Of a DNA stretch of 55,090 nt, positions 27,893 through 37,389 are shown in pieces (position 1 is the stretch's first letter; every line of letters begins with the position of its first letter). The stretch spans positions 1 through 55,090 of the forward strand of contig JAOPXO010000053.1 of assembly GCA_025965115.1 (NCBI GenBank), written 5' to 3'. The DNA comes from Aeromicrobium sp. (lineage in GTDB: Bacteria > Actinomycetota > Actinomycetes > Propionibacteriales > Nocardioidaceae). Under the pieces are notes generated by a model, which was not told where the DNA came from, ran no database searches, and saw only the letters and a program-made list of their open reading frames with translations. The position numbers and the translations under genes are program-made.

Positions 27893-28971
27893 CACAGTGC
27901 GACGAGCCCGCGCGGCGTGTTGTTGAGCACCTCGAGCCCATCGGCGGTGCACACCACGATGTCCTCGATGCGGGCGCCGAACTGCCCTTCGAGGTAGATG
28001 CCTGGCTCGATCGAGAACGCCATGCCCTCCTCGAGCACCGTCGCATTGCCTTCGACGATGTACGGCTCCTCGTGCGTCTCCTGGCCGATGCCGTGGCCGG
28101 TGCGGTGGATGAACCGGTCACCGAACCCTGCCTCGGCGATCAGGGTGCGTCCTATCGCGTCGACCGACTCCGCGGTCACCCCGGGGCCGGCGTAGTCGAG
28201 CTGCGCGCGCTGGGCGCCCTCAAGGACGGCATAGAACTCCGCATACTCACTCGGGACAGTGCCGCCGGCGAGGTAGTTGCGGGTCGAGTCCGAGCAGTAG
28301 CCGAGCTCGGTGGTGCCGCCAATGTCGATGACAACCGGATCGCCTTCCTCGATGACCCGGTCGGACAGCTCATGATGTGGCGAGGCGCCATTGGGTCCGG
28401 AGCCGACGATCACGAAGTCGACGGTCACGTGGCCCTCGTCCACAATCGCTCGGGCGATGTCGGCGCCGACCTCGCGCTCGGTGCGACCGGGCCGGAGCCA
28501 CTCCCCCATACGCGCGTGCACGCGGTCGATTGCGAGCCCGGCGTCGCGCAGCGCGGCCACCTCGTCAGGGTCCTTGCGTATGCGCAGCTGCTGCACGAGC
28601 GATCCGGCGAGCACCTGCAGGGCACCAGGCAGTGCCTCCCGGAGCGCGAACACCCGTGATGCCCACATGTGATCGTCGATCCCGATGGTCGCGGCATCCC
28701 CCACCAGCTCGGTGACCAGCGCGAATGGGTCATCGAGCTCCCCCCAGGTGGCGATCTCGACATCAACTCCGGAGGCCGCTGCGGCGGGACCCTCAAGGGC
28801 CGGCACGATCAAGGTCGGATCACCGTCGGCGGGCAGCACGAGGCAGGTCAGGCGCTCCAGCGGCAGGGCGGCGTATCCGGTCAGATAGCGCAGATCAGCA
28901 CCCGGTGTCACCAGCAGCGTGTCGATGCCGCTCGAGGCGGCCAGTTCTTGTGCCTTGCGCCATCTGCTCAC
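27892..28971 (-). CDS. M24 family Xaa-Pro peptidase
   Basis: DIGGTTELGYCSDSTRN...FIHRTGHGIGQETHEEPYI...FSIEPGIY. GTG 28971 preceded by TATCGT-N6. Confidence 0.9.
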   Translation of the reverse strand: MSRWRKAQELAASSGIDTLLVTPGADLRYLTGYAALPLERLTCLVLPADGDPTLIVPALEGPAAAASGVDVEIATWGELDDPFALVTELVGDAATIGIDDHMWASRVFALREALPGALQVLAGSLVQQLRIRKDPDEVAALRDAGLAIDRVHARMGEWLRPGRTEREVGADIARAIVDEGHVTVDFVIVGSGPNGASPHHELSDRVIEEGDPVVIDIGGTTELGYCSDSTRNYLAGGTVPSEYAEFYAVLEGAQRAQLDYAGPGVTAESVDAIGRTLIAEAGFGDRFIHRTGHGIGQETHEEPYIVEGNATVLEEGMAFSIEPGIYLEGQFGARIEDIVVCTADGLEVLNNTPRGLVAL

Positions 28972-29081
28972 GGCATGACGATACCCGCGCACTGGGCGCG
29001 TACGCGCGTCGCCGTCGTCGCGCGAATCACCCGTGGCGCCCCCTCATGCATGCCATGATGTGGCCACCTAGGCGCGAGTGA

Positions 29082-29489
29082 ATGGGGACAACGATGTTGG
29101 AGCTGGACGGACTGGCCGCACTTGTCGTGCTCGGATTGTGGATCTTCTGCCTGATCGACGTCATCACGACCGATGAAGGCTCCTGCCGCAATCTCGCGAA
29201 GACGATGTGGCTGCTGCTCGTGCTGTTCCTGCCCGCGATCGGTTCGATTGCCTGGCTGGTGGCCGGGCGTCCCCAGGCGCCGAAATCCATGCCGTACAAG
29301 GGAAATCATGGCTCGGCCTTTCCCGAGTACGAGCGTCCCGGACGGGCTGTTGCGGCAAATCCCGAGGATGACGAGGCCTTCCTGCGTGGGCTGCGCGAAC
29401 GCGCCGAGGAGCAGCGGGCGATCTACCGCGCCAAGAAGCGCCAGGAGCTGGGCGAACTCGGCGAACCCGATCCCCCGCCGTCGACCTGA
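29082..29489 (+). CDS. PLD nuclease N-terminal domain membrane protein
   Basis: LWIFCLIDVITTDEGSCRNLAKTMWLLLVLFLPAIGSIAWLVAGRP. Confidence 0.8.
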   Translation: MGTTMLELDGLAALVVLGLWIFCLIDVITTDEGSCRNLAKTMWLLLVLFLPAIGSIAWLVAGRPQAPKSMPYKGNHGSAFPEYERPGRAVAANPEDDEAFLRGLRERAEEQRAIYRAKKRQELGELGEPDPPPST

Positions 29490-29497
29490 CTCGTTCG

Positions 29498-29752
29498 ATG
29501 AGCCCGGAACTCGCCGACGCGATCTTCACTGCGGTCACCACTGCCCTCTCGGTGGCCGTGGCAATCGCCAGCTTCAGGCGCAGCCGTTGTCTCAGTCGTT
29601 ATTCCATACCGAGGAGCCTGCTCATCGGGGCCGTGTCCGCGAGCTTCATGGAGTTGTGGCTCATCGTGTGGTGGGTCAACCGCAAGAGGATCGCGGACGA
29701 GTGGGATATGTGGCGGCGCGAGCGATCGGAACGCGACAAAGTCACCACGTAG
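29498..29752 (+). CDS. Small hypothetical membrane protein
   Basis: 84 aa between flanking genes; hydrophobic start. Confidence 0.5.
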   Translation: MSPELADAIFTAVTTALSVAVAIASFRRSRCLSRYSIPRSLLIGAVSASFMELWLIVWWVNRKRIADEWDMWRRERSERDKVTT

Positions 29753-29761
29753 GGTTCTGTC

Positions 29762-30676
29762 ATGCCCACTGGTCGTCTGATCCTGCTCGACAGCGCAAGT
29801 CTCTACTTCCGTGCGTTCTTCGGCGTACCGACCACGATGACGGCGCCCGACGGCACGGTCGTCAACGCCTTGCGCGGCATGGTGGACTTCGTCGCAACGC
29901 TCAACACCAACTTCGAGCCCCAGGCGATCATTGCCTGCTGGGATGACGACTGGCGTCCGCAGTGGCGCGTTGACCTGCTCGAGTCCTACAAGACCCACCG
30001 GCTCGGCGAGGACGGCGCAGAGGGCGACACGACCGATGGGCTGCTCGGCCCGCAGGTGCCCCTCATCGCCGAGGCGCTCGGACTGCTCGGCATACCAGTC
30101 GTGGGGGCAGCGGGTGCCGAGGCCGATGACATCATCGGCACCCTGAGCGCGTCCTGGAAGGGCCCGGTGGACGTCGTCACCGGCGACCGCGACTTGTTTC
30201 AGCTCGTCGATGACGCCAAGCCCGTACGTGTGCTCTACACGTCTCGTGGTGGGGTGTCCGACCCTGATCTCGTCGACAACGCCTGGCTGCGAGCGAAGTA
30301 CGGCATCGATGCCGCGCAGTACGTCGACTTCGCGGTGATGCGAGGCGATCCGTCGGACGGCATCCCCGGAGTTGCCGGCATTGGCGACAAGACCGGTGCC
30401 GTGCTGCTCAACGAGTTCGGCGACCTCGACGGCATCCTGGCTGCCGCACAGGATCCGTCGAGCAGCATCAAGCCGCGTGTGCGCCAGTCGCTTCTGGACT
30501 CTGGCCCGTACATCACCGCCGCCCGCGTCGCGGTGAAGGTGCTCGGGGACGCCTGCGAGCCACCGGTGCTGCCCGCGAGGCCACTCACCAGCGAGCAGCA
30601 GACTGCGTTTCGTGCCTTCGGCGAGAAATGGGGCCTCGGCGGTGCCACCGATCGCGTGCTGAAGGCGCTGGGCTGA
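29762..30676 (+). CDS. 5'-3' exonuclease (PolA N-domain-like/FEN)
   Basis: LILLDSASLYFRAFFG...EADDIIGTL...GDRDLFQLVDD...GDPSDGIPGVAGIGDKTGA. Confidence 0.9.
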   Translation: MPTGRLILLDSASLYFRAFFGVPTTMTAPDGTVVNALRGMVDFVATLNTNFEPQAIIACWDDDWRPQWRVDLLESYKTHRLGEDGAEGDTTDGLLGPQVPLIAEALGLLGIPVVGAAGAEADDIIGTLSASWKGPVDVVTGDRDLFQLVDDAKPVRVLYTSRGGVSDPDLVDNAWLRAKYGIDAAQYVDFAVMRGDPSDGIPGVAGIGDKTGAVLLNEFGDLDGILAAAQDPSSSIKPRVRQSLLDSGPYITAARVAVKVLGDACEPPVLPARPLTSEQQTAFRAFGEKWGLGGATDRVLKALG

Positions 30677-30677
30677 C

Positions 30678-33392
30678 TCAGCTCGTGATGCTGGTGTAGG
30701 ACACGACTCCGTGTCGCAGCAGGTCGAGCGCCTCGCGGGCTGTGTCGCGAAGCGGTGAGGCGCCCGCAGCGTCAGCGATCTGCGCAGTGACATCGATCAG
30801 CTGCTTCATGGCGCGGACGAAGTCTCCGGCCGCGAGCTCCATCTCGCCCAGCACGTCGTCGAGTGACGCGTCGTTGCACCATTGCCAGACGGCCTGCGAG
30901 AAGCCGAAGTCGGGTTTGTGCAGGAACCTCAATCGATGTTCGCGCTCGAGCCGCTCGAGATCGGCGCCAAGGTCGGTCATCCTGTCAGCCACGACGCGCA
31001 CCTGCTTCGTGGGATAGCGCGGTGCGGGGGCATCGTCGGAGTTACGGGTCTCGAACGTCAACGCGCTCACGGCGGCTGCGAGCTCAGCTGCGTCAAGGCC
31101 GTCCCATACGCCCGTGCGTATGCACTCACTGACCAACAGGTCGAGCTCGCTGTAGAGGCGCTGGAGCTTCTTGCCATCTGGAGTGACCTCGTCGCCGTCG
31201 AGGTAGCCAAGCACATCGAGCACCTCGCACACGCGGTCGAACTGGCGGGCGACAGTGTTGGTGCGCCCTTCGATCCGGTTGCGCTGCTGCTGGGTGTCGC
31301 GCTCCAGCTTGACGTAGCGCTCGGCCCAGCGGGCGTGGGACTCGCGGTCCGGGCAGGCGTGGCACGGGTGAGCACGCAACTTCTCGCGTAGTGCGTCGAT
31401 GCGTGGATCCTGGCGTGGATTGTGCTCCCGGTAGGGCTTGTCCTGCTTCCAGGCGACACCCTGTGCATGGTTGCGCAGGCTCGACGCCAGATCGCGACGT
31501 GACTGTGGGTTGCGGGCATTGAACGACTTCGGGATGCGGATGCGGGTGATGGCCTGGATCGGCGTCGGGAAGTCGACCATCGCCAGTCGACGCGCGTGCC
31601 GGTTGGCCGTGAGCACCATCGGACGCGGTCCCTCGCTGTCGGTCCTCCGTCCGGGATCGAGTACGACGGCAATGCCGGCCCAACGGCCGACTGGGACGTT
31701 GATGACGTCGCCGGGCTGGAGCGCGACCAACGAATCGATCACGACCTCGCGGTCGGCGGACCGGCGCTCTCTCGATCCGGAGGCCTCGATATCGCTCAGC
31801 TCGCGACGCAACCCGGCGTACTCGATGAAGTCGCCACGATCGCACTGGGCCGACTCGCGATAGCCCTCCAGCGCTTCCTCGGCCTTGCGAACCTGTGTCG
31901 CCATGCCGACCACACCACGATCGGCCTGGAACTGGGCGAAGGACTGTTCCAGCAGCTCGCGGGCGATCGTACGACCGACTTGCCCGACCAGGTTGACCGC
32001 CATGTTGTACGAGGGCTGGAACGAGGAGTTGAGTGGATACGTACGTGTGGAGGCGAGTCCGGCTACCTGCTTGGGGTCGAGACCGGGCTGCCACAGCACG
32101 ACGCCATGTCCTTCGACGTCGATGCCACGGCGTCCGGCGCGGCCGGTCAGCTGGGTGTATTCGCCGGGCGTGATGTTGGCGTGCGTCTCGCCGTTCCATT
32201 TCGACAGTTTCTCGATGACGACTGAGCGGGCCGGCATGTTGATCCCGAGCGCGAGGGTCTCCGTGGCGAAGATGATCTTGACGAAGCCCTGGCTGAACAG
32301 GTCTTCGACGCATTCCTTGAACGTCGGTAGCATGCCGGCGTGGTGGGCGGCGATGCCCCGCACGAGCGCTTCGCGGAACTCGTAGAAGCCCAGCACGTGT
32401 AGGTCCTCCTCGGGCAGGTGCGAGCACCTGGCGTCGACGACCGCGCCGATCTCGGCCTGCTCCTCCGGGGTCGTGAGGTTGAGCCGCGCATCGAGGCACT
32501 GCTGCACCGCTGCGGCGCATCCGGCCCGGCTGAACACGAACGCGATCGCCGGCAGCAGTCCTTCGGACTCGAGCCGCTCGACCAGCTCGACCCGACCGGG
32601 TGTGCGGTGACGGCTCCGCGGGCGGTGTCCACCCTTGCCCGGTCGACCCTTGCTCATCCGTGACTGCTGCCAGTCCTCGCGGGCGATTCGTTCGAGAGCA
32701 CGGTTGACCTGGTCTCCACCGGACTCGAACAGCGGGAACAGCTTGCGTCCGACGAGTACGTGTTGGTGCAACGGGACCGGTCGCCGCTCTTCGACGATCG
32801 TGACCGTGTCGCCACGCACCTCGGTGAGCCAGTCGCCGAACTCCTCGGCATTGGAGACCGTTGCCGACAGCGAAATCACCGACACCGACTCCGGCAGGTG
32901 GATGATGACCTCCTCCCACCCGGCGCCACGCATACGGTCGGCGAGGTAGTGCACCTCGTCCATCACGACGAAGCCGAGGCCGCTGAGGGTGTGCGAGCCG
33001 GCGTAAAGCATGTTGCGGAGCACTTCGGTCGTCATGACGACGACGGGCGCCTCACCGTTGATCGTGTTGTCACCGGTCAGTAGCCCGACGTTCTCGGCGC
33101 CGTATCGCGTGACGAAGTCGGCAAACTTCTGGTTCGACAGGGCCTTGATCGGGGTCGTGTAAAAGCATTTGCGGCCGGTGGCGAGGGCCATGTGCACCGC
33201 GAACTCCCCCACCAGTGTCTTGCCCGAGCCGGTCGGGGCCGCAACGAGCACGCCGTGGCCGTCCTCGACGGCTCGACAAGCCTCGATCTGGAACTCATCG
33301 AGCGCGAAATCGTAGTGGCCGCGGAATTCTCCGAGGTGTGGGTATGCCAGATCAGCCCGGGATTTTGCGTACCGCTCAGCCGGGGATGTCAT
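30678..33392 (-). CDS. helY: DEAD/DEAH-box RNA helicase, HelY/Ski2-like
   Basis: APTGSGKTLVGEFAVHMAL, MDEVHYLADRMRG, QLTGRAGRRGID, C-terminal DSHCT domain. Confidence 0.93.
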   Translation of the reverse strand: MTSPAERYAKSRADLAYPHLGEFRGHYDFALDEFQIEACRAVEDGHGVLVAAPTGSGKTLVGEFAVHMALATGRKCFYTTPIKALSNQKFADFVTRYGAENVGLLTGDNTINGEAPVVVMTTEVLRNMLYAGSHTLSGLGFVVMDEVHYLADRMRGAGWEEVIIHLPESVSVISLSATVSNAEEFGDWLTEVRGDTVTIVEERRPVPLHQHVLVGRKLFPLFESGGDQVNRALERIAREDWQQSRMSKGRPGKGGHRPRSRHRTPGRVELVERLESEGLLPAIAFVFSRAGCAAAVQQCLDARLNLTTPEEQAEIGAVVDARCSHLPEEDLHVLGFYEFREALVRGIAAHHAGMLPTFKECVEDLFSQGFVKIIFATETLALGINMPARSVVIEKLSKWNGETHANITPGEYTQLTGRAGRRGIDVEGHGVVLWQPGLDPKQVAGLASTRTYPLNSSFQPSYNMAVNLVGQVGRTIARELLEQSFAQFQADRGVVGMATQVRKAEEALEGYRESAQCDRGDFIEYAGLRRELSDIEASGSRERRSADREVVIDSLVALQPGDVINVPVGRWAGIAVVLDPGRRTDSEGPRPMVLTANRHARRLAMVDFPTPIQAITRIRIPKSFNARNPQSRRDLASSLRNHAQGVAWKQDKPYREHNPRQDPRIDALREKLRAHPCHACPDRESHARWAERYVKLERDTQQQRNRIEGRTNTVARQFDRVCEVLDVLGYLDGDEVTPDGKKLQRLYSELDLLVSECIRTGVWDGLDAAELAAAVSALTFETRNSDDAPAPRYPTKQVRVVADRMTDLGADLERLEREHRLRFLHKPDFGFSQAVWQWCNDASLDDVLGEMELAAGDFVRAMKQLIDVTAQIADAAGASPLRDTAREALDLLRHGVVSYTSITS

Positions 33393-33439
33393 GTCGTCAC
33401 CTCCACCAAAAACCCACGATACGGAGCTGACGACATGAC
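33388..33439 (-). repeat. Inverted repeat enclosing helY SD and start codon
   Basis: GTCATGTCGTCA / TGACGACATGAC (12 bp perfect), one mismatch, CTCC/GGAG (4 bp), 18-nt loop. Confidence 0.88.
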
Positions 33440-33471
33440 CGACCCATGGTTCGCTCGCTCCGCTCGCTCAT
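33397..33471 (-). CDS. Leader ORF (24 aa) upstream of helY, putative
   Basis: MSERSERTMGRSCRQLRIVGFWWR*; starts 9 nt after the dagK stop and ends 4 nt before the helY ATG; SD weak. Confidence 0.35.
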   Translation of the reverse strand: MSERSERTMGRSCRQLRIVGFWWR

Positions 33472-33480
33472 GTCCCAAGC

Positions 33481-34362
33481 CTACGCGGGCGCAGGTGGTG
33501 CAAAGACGCGCAGCGCGCCAGGACAGACCCTTGTCGTCATCGGCAGCGCGCCGAGGCGTTCGCCATCTCCGTACGCCACGATGCCGGGCGACGAGATGGT
33601 CGCCTCCCGCACCAGGTGGCGTTCGAACTCCGGCAGGCTCACGTGCGTGCCCTTGTAGAGCTTGGGGAACACGCGGAGCAGCTTGAGCTTGCTGACCGGG
33701 TTGATGATCACGACGTCGAGCAGTCCGTCATCGAGCTTCGCGCCCTCGCACAGCCGGATGCCACCTCCGTAGGACGAGCCGTTGCCGACCGCGACCAGCA
33801 TGGCCTCACGCTCGATCGTCTCGCCATCCAAGGTCAGCGTGAATGGCAGCGGCTGGAAGGTCCTGAGCTCGGCGACGATGCCGATGTTGTAGCGCATGTT
33901 GCCTTTCGGCCACCGCATGGCATTGGCGCGCTCGTTGACCTTGGAGTCGAAGCCAGAGGCGATCACCGTGGCCACATAGGTCTCATCGGCTCGAGCGAGA
34001 TCGATCGTGCGTACGTGACCCGCGATCACCAGATCGACGGCAGCGTCCGGGTCCTTGACTGGTATGCCCAGGGACCGAGCCGTGTCGTTGCCCGTGCCGG
34101 CGGGGATCAGCCCGAAAATCAGATCGGAGTCCGCGACGTGGTCGAGCACCGCGTGCAGTGCACCGTCGCCGCCGACCACGAGCACTCCGTCGAGGCCGGT
34201 GTCGATCGCCTGCTTCAGCTGGTCGCGCGCTGCGGCAACGTCTGCGCCCTGAACGGTGATCGTGGTGTGGCCGGCCTGTGTCAGGCGCTCGGCGGCGCGG
34301 GACGCGATCGACTCACCGTGACGCTTCCCCGAGGTGGGATTGACGACGAGGGCGAAATGCAT
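33481..34362 (-). CDS. Diacylglycerol kinase family lipid kinase
   Basis: MHFALVVNPTSGKRHG...VVGGDGALHAVLDHV...GLIPAGTGNDTARSLGIP. Confidence 0.92.
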   Translation of the reverse strand: MHFALVVNPTSGKRHGESIASRAAERLTQAGHTTITVQGADVAAARDQLKQAIDTGLDGVLVVGGDGALHAVLDHVADSDLIFGLIPAGTGNDTARSLGIPVKDPDAAVDLVIAGHVRTIDLARADETYVATVIASGFDSKVNERANAMRWPKGNMRYNIGIVAELRTFQPLPFTLTLDGETIEREAMLVAVGNGSSYGGGIRLCEGAKLDDGLLDVVIINPVSKLKLLRVFPKLYKGTHVSLPEFERHLVREATISSPGIVAYGDGERLGALPMTTRVCPGALRVFAPPAPA

Positions 34363-34381
34363 GAGCAAAGCCTAGGGGTTG

Positions 34382-35206
34382 TCAGTCGTCCAGCGGGGAC
34401 GCTTCGTCATCGTCGAGCTCATCGGGTATGCCGCGAGCCTTGCGACGGTCGGTGAACTTGGCGATGAGCTCGGACACCAGATAGAGGAAGGTCATCGGGA
34501 TCGCGAGGAACAACATCGTCAGCGGGTCGGTGCTGGGGGTGGCGACCGCGGCGAAGACGAAGATGCCGATGACGGTCCAGGGCCGCGCCTTCGCCAGCTG
34601 TCGGGCGCTCACGATGCCGAGTCGGTTGAGCAGTACGACGACCAGCGGGATCTCGGCGGCCACGCCGAAGACCAGGACGGTGCGGATCACGAAGTTGAGA
34701 TAGTCACTGAGCGACAGCAGCACATTGACCGATGACGGCGCGAAGCTGATCAGCACCTGGATGCCCTTGGGCAGCACGAGGTAGCCGACTGCGACGCCAC
34801 CCGCGAACAATGGCGCGCCGGTCGCCGTCAGCAGGAAGGCCCAACGCTTCTCGTTGCGGTGCAGAGCCGGAAGGATGAAGCCCCAGAGCTGCATGAGCCA
34901 GATCGGGCTCGAGATGACCAGACCGATCGCCAGTGAAAGCTTGAGGCGGAAGCTGAAGGCGCTGGCGACGCCACCGTTCAGGACCAGCTCGGCCTTGAAG
35001 CCCTTGCGCTCAAGGAGTGGCTGGATGCCGTCCACATACGGCTGTTTGAGGAAGTCGAAGGCCTGCGGATAGATGTACCAGCCGACGATGGTGCCGACAA
35101 AGATCGCCAGCGAGGCAATGACAAGTCGTCGACGGAGCTCACGCAGATGTTCGACGAGCGGCATTGCGCCGCCGGCTGGTGGGGGCGTGCCGCGGCGAAG
35201 CGCCAA
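34382..35206 (-). CDS. tatC: Sec-independent translocase TatC
   Basis: MPLVEHLRELRRRLVIASLAI...VFGVAAEIPLVVVLL. Confidence 0.95.
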   Translation of the reverse strand: MALRRGTPPPAGGAMPLVEHLRELRRRLVIASLAIFVGTIVGWYIYPQAFDFLKQPYVDGIQPLLERKGFKAELVLNGGVASAFSFRLKLSLAIGLVISSPIWLMQLWGFILPALHRNEKRWAFLLTATGAPLFAGGVAVGYLVLPKGIQVLISFAPSSVNVLLSLSDYLNFVIRTVLVFGVAAEIPLVVVLLNRLGIVSARQLAKARPWTVIGIFVFAAVATPSTDPLTMLFLAIPMTFLYLVSELIAKFTDRRKARGIPDELDDDEASPLDD

Positions 35207-35209
35207 GCG

Positions 35210-35428
35210 TCAGCCCTGTTCGGGCTTCTTGTCCGCCTCGGCGGCCTCGAGGGCCTCGGTCTTGTTGTCCGGATCGTCATCGTCCGACAGGCTCTTGACC
35301 TCGGACTTGAAGATGCGGAGCGCACGTCCTGAGCCGCGCGCGAGCTCGGGAAGCTTCTTGCCACCGAACAGGAGCAGCACGACTCCAAGCAGGACCAGGA
35401 TCTCGGGCGCGCCAATCTGACGGAACAT
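35210..35428 (-). CDS. tatA: Sec-independent translocase TatA
   Basis: IGAPEILVLLGVVLLLFGGKKLPELARGSGRALRIFKSE. Confidence 0.95.
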   Translation of the reverse strand: MFRQIGAPEILVLLGVVLLLFGGKKLPELARGSGRALRIFKSEVKSLSDDDDPDNKTEALEAAEADKKPEQG

Positions 35429-35449
35429 GACTACTCCTTGTAAGAAGAA

Positions 35450-36406
35450 CTACTGGACATCGTACGCGCGAAGCGCAATAGCAGCTTGACTGGACACATC
35501 GGCGGCGAGTTCGGCGGGCTCGACCACGGAGACCGACCCGGCATTGCGCAGCACCAGCCGGCGCAGCCAGGCCCAATCGGCACCGTAGAGCCGTGCTCGC
35601 CACACACCGTCTTCGCGTTGCTCGAGCAGGTCGACCTGGTAGTACTCGGTCAGCCAATGGGCTCGCGGGTGCAGGTCGACGAGCGCGTACGGCGTCGCCT
35701 CGCCGACCGTGAAGAACCCGGCGGACAGATCGCGCGGGTCGACCTCGTGATCCTCGGCATCGAATGAGGTCAGCTCCGCCGCGAGTATGCGATCGAGTCG
35801 GAAGAATCGCAGGTCCTCGGCCTTGAGACACCACGCTTCGAGGTCGAGCTTGCCCTGCTCGGTGAACAGCCGGCGCGGGTCCACCTGCCGGTCTGTCTGC
35901 TCATCACGCGATGCCGTGGCATACGTCAGCTCGAGCCGTTTGCCCTGCGCGAGGGCGTGTACGACTGTCGAGTGGATCGTCGGGTCGACCTCATCGAGCA
36001 ACACGTCCACGGGGGCCGAGACGGTGTCGCCGACAGCACTTTCAAGTTTGGAGAGCGCGCTGTCGATGACGGTGAGCTCGGACCCGCTCGCCGAGGCCCG
36101 CAGCGTGCGCAGCGCGACGATCAGTGCGACGCCCTCGCGAGTGCTGATGCGCAGCGGGCGGGTCATGAACTCGGCGTCGTGGATGTGCACCACGCCATCG
36201 TCTTCGAGCGCGGTGAGGTCGAAGTCGATCAACTCGCCGGCGTACTCCCCCGTGCCGGTGTACATCAGCAGTCGGAGGTCGTCGCGGATCTGCTTGGGCG
36301 TGACGCCGAATTCGGCGGCCACGTCATTGACGGGAATGCCACCGTGCGCCTGGAGATACGGCACCAGAGCCAGCATGCGCACCACCTGCTGCCGGGATCT
36401 GCTCAT
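35450..36406 (-). CDS. pafC: WYL-domain regulator PafC
   Basis: HTH plus WYL domain; overlaps pafB; near tatA and pafA as in other actinobacteria. Confidence 0.9.
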   Translation of the reverse strand: MSRSRQQVVRMLALVPYLQAHGGIPVNDVAAEFGVTPKQIRDDLRLLMYTGTGEYAGELIDFDLTALEDDGVVHIHDAEFMTRPLRISTREGVALIVALRTLRASASGSELTVIDSALSKLESAVGDTVSAPVDVLLDEVDPTIHSTVVHALAQGKRLELTYATASRDEQTDRQVDPRRLFTEQGKLDLEAWCLKAEDLRFFRLDRILAAELTSFDAEDHEVDPRDLSAGFFTVGEATPYALVDLHPRAHWLTEYYQVDLLEQREDGVWRARLYGADWAWLRRLVLRNAGSVSVVEPAELAADVSSQAAIALRAYDVQ

Positions 36407-37377
36407 GCGAACCCGGCCAGGCTGCCGCTGACCGCAGCCTCAAGCCGCTTGACCACCGCAGCGCGCACATTGTCGGGCGAGACGACGACCACATCGGGTC
36501 CGTAGGACGCCACTTCCGAGGCGAGCTCCCAGTGCGAGGAGTAGCGGACCTCCACCTCGTCGACGCCGTCGCCGAGCGGGGTGACGCGCTCGGCCAGCCG
36601 ACGCAACGCCTGACCGCGTCCTTCCCTGATGTGGAGGACTGCGGCCTCAGACGGGGGTGGTGGGAACAGGTCGCGAGCGACGTCCTTCATGTCCGTGCCT
36701 TCGGGAATTTCGTACGATCCCGGGGCGCCCGCGTTGTCGACGGCACCGATCACCCGGGACAGCCGGAAGATCCGCGGTTCGTCGCGGTCGAGGTCAAAGC
36801 CACCGACGTACCAACGGTCGTGCCACGAGATGATGCCCCACGGCTGGATGTGGCGCTGCATGGCCTCGGCGCCCGGGCGGCGATAGACGAACGACACGGG
36901 TATGCGGCGGGTGACCGCCTCCCACATCGCGTCGAAGGAGGGCTCGTCCGTCGAGAGCTTGGGCTCGGCCATGCGGAGGACGCTGGTGTCGACGTCGACA
37001 CCGATGGCCTTGAGCTTGACCAGCGCTGTGGTCGAGTCGTTGGCGAGTCCTGCGTGTTCCCACACCTGGGTCGCCAAGCCGATGACGGCTGCCTCCTCGC
37101 GGGTCAACGCGAGATCGGGCAGCTCGGCTTCATCACGACGGATGCGGTAGCCCGGCTCGTCGGAGAAGTATTTGTCGTTCTGACCCATCTCGACGTTGAT
37201 GCCGAGCTCGCGCAGCTCTTCCTTGTCGCGCTCGAACATCCGGTCAAATGCCTGATCGGTTGTCGAGTCACGGTAGTCGGCGATGGCCTCGCGGATCTGA
37301 TCCTTGGTGAGGTACTGCTTGCTCACCAACAGAGCGAAGATGAGGTTCATCAACCTCTCGGTCTTGCGCTCGGCCAT
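36403..37377 (-). CDS. pafB: WYL-domain regulator PafB
   Basis: MAERKTERLMNLIFALLVSKQYLTKDQIREAI...PWGIISWHDRWYVGGFD. Confidence 0.9.
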   Translation of the reverse strand: MAERKTERLMNLIFALLVSKQYLTKDQIREAIADYRDSTTDQAFDRMFERDKEELRELGINVEMGQNDKYFSDEPGYRIRRDEAELPDLALTREEAAVIGLATQVWEHAGLANDSTTALVKLKAIGVDVDTSVLRMAEPKLSTDEPSFDAMWEAVTRRIPVSFVYRRPGAEAMQRHIQPWGIISWHDRWYVGGFDLDRDEPRIFRLSRVIGAVDNAGAPGSYEIPEGTDMKDVARDLFPPPPSEAAVLHIREGRGQALRRLAERVTPLGDGVDEVEVRYSSHWELASEVASYGPDVVVVSPDNVRAAVVKRLEAAVSGSLAGFA

Positions 37378-37389
37378 GTCCGGAGGATG

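Noticed and set aside
28996-29007. GCGCGTACGCGC palindrome
   Set aside because: Low-complexity GC palindrome expected by chance in this genome; no promoter context.
31126-32919. 597-aa minus-strand ORF
   Set aside because: Out-of-frame overlap with helY; Arg/Pro/Gly-rich and no domain.
33435-33686. Plus-strand gene starting at the inverted helY-like ATG
   Set aside because: Translation is antisense to dagK and Arg/Ser/Pro-rich; treated as part of the inverted repeat, not a gene.
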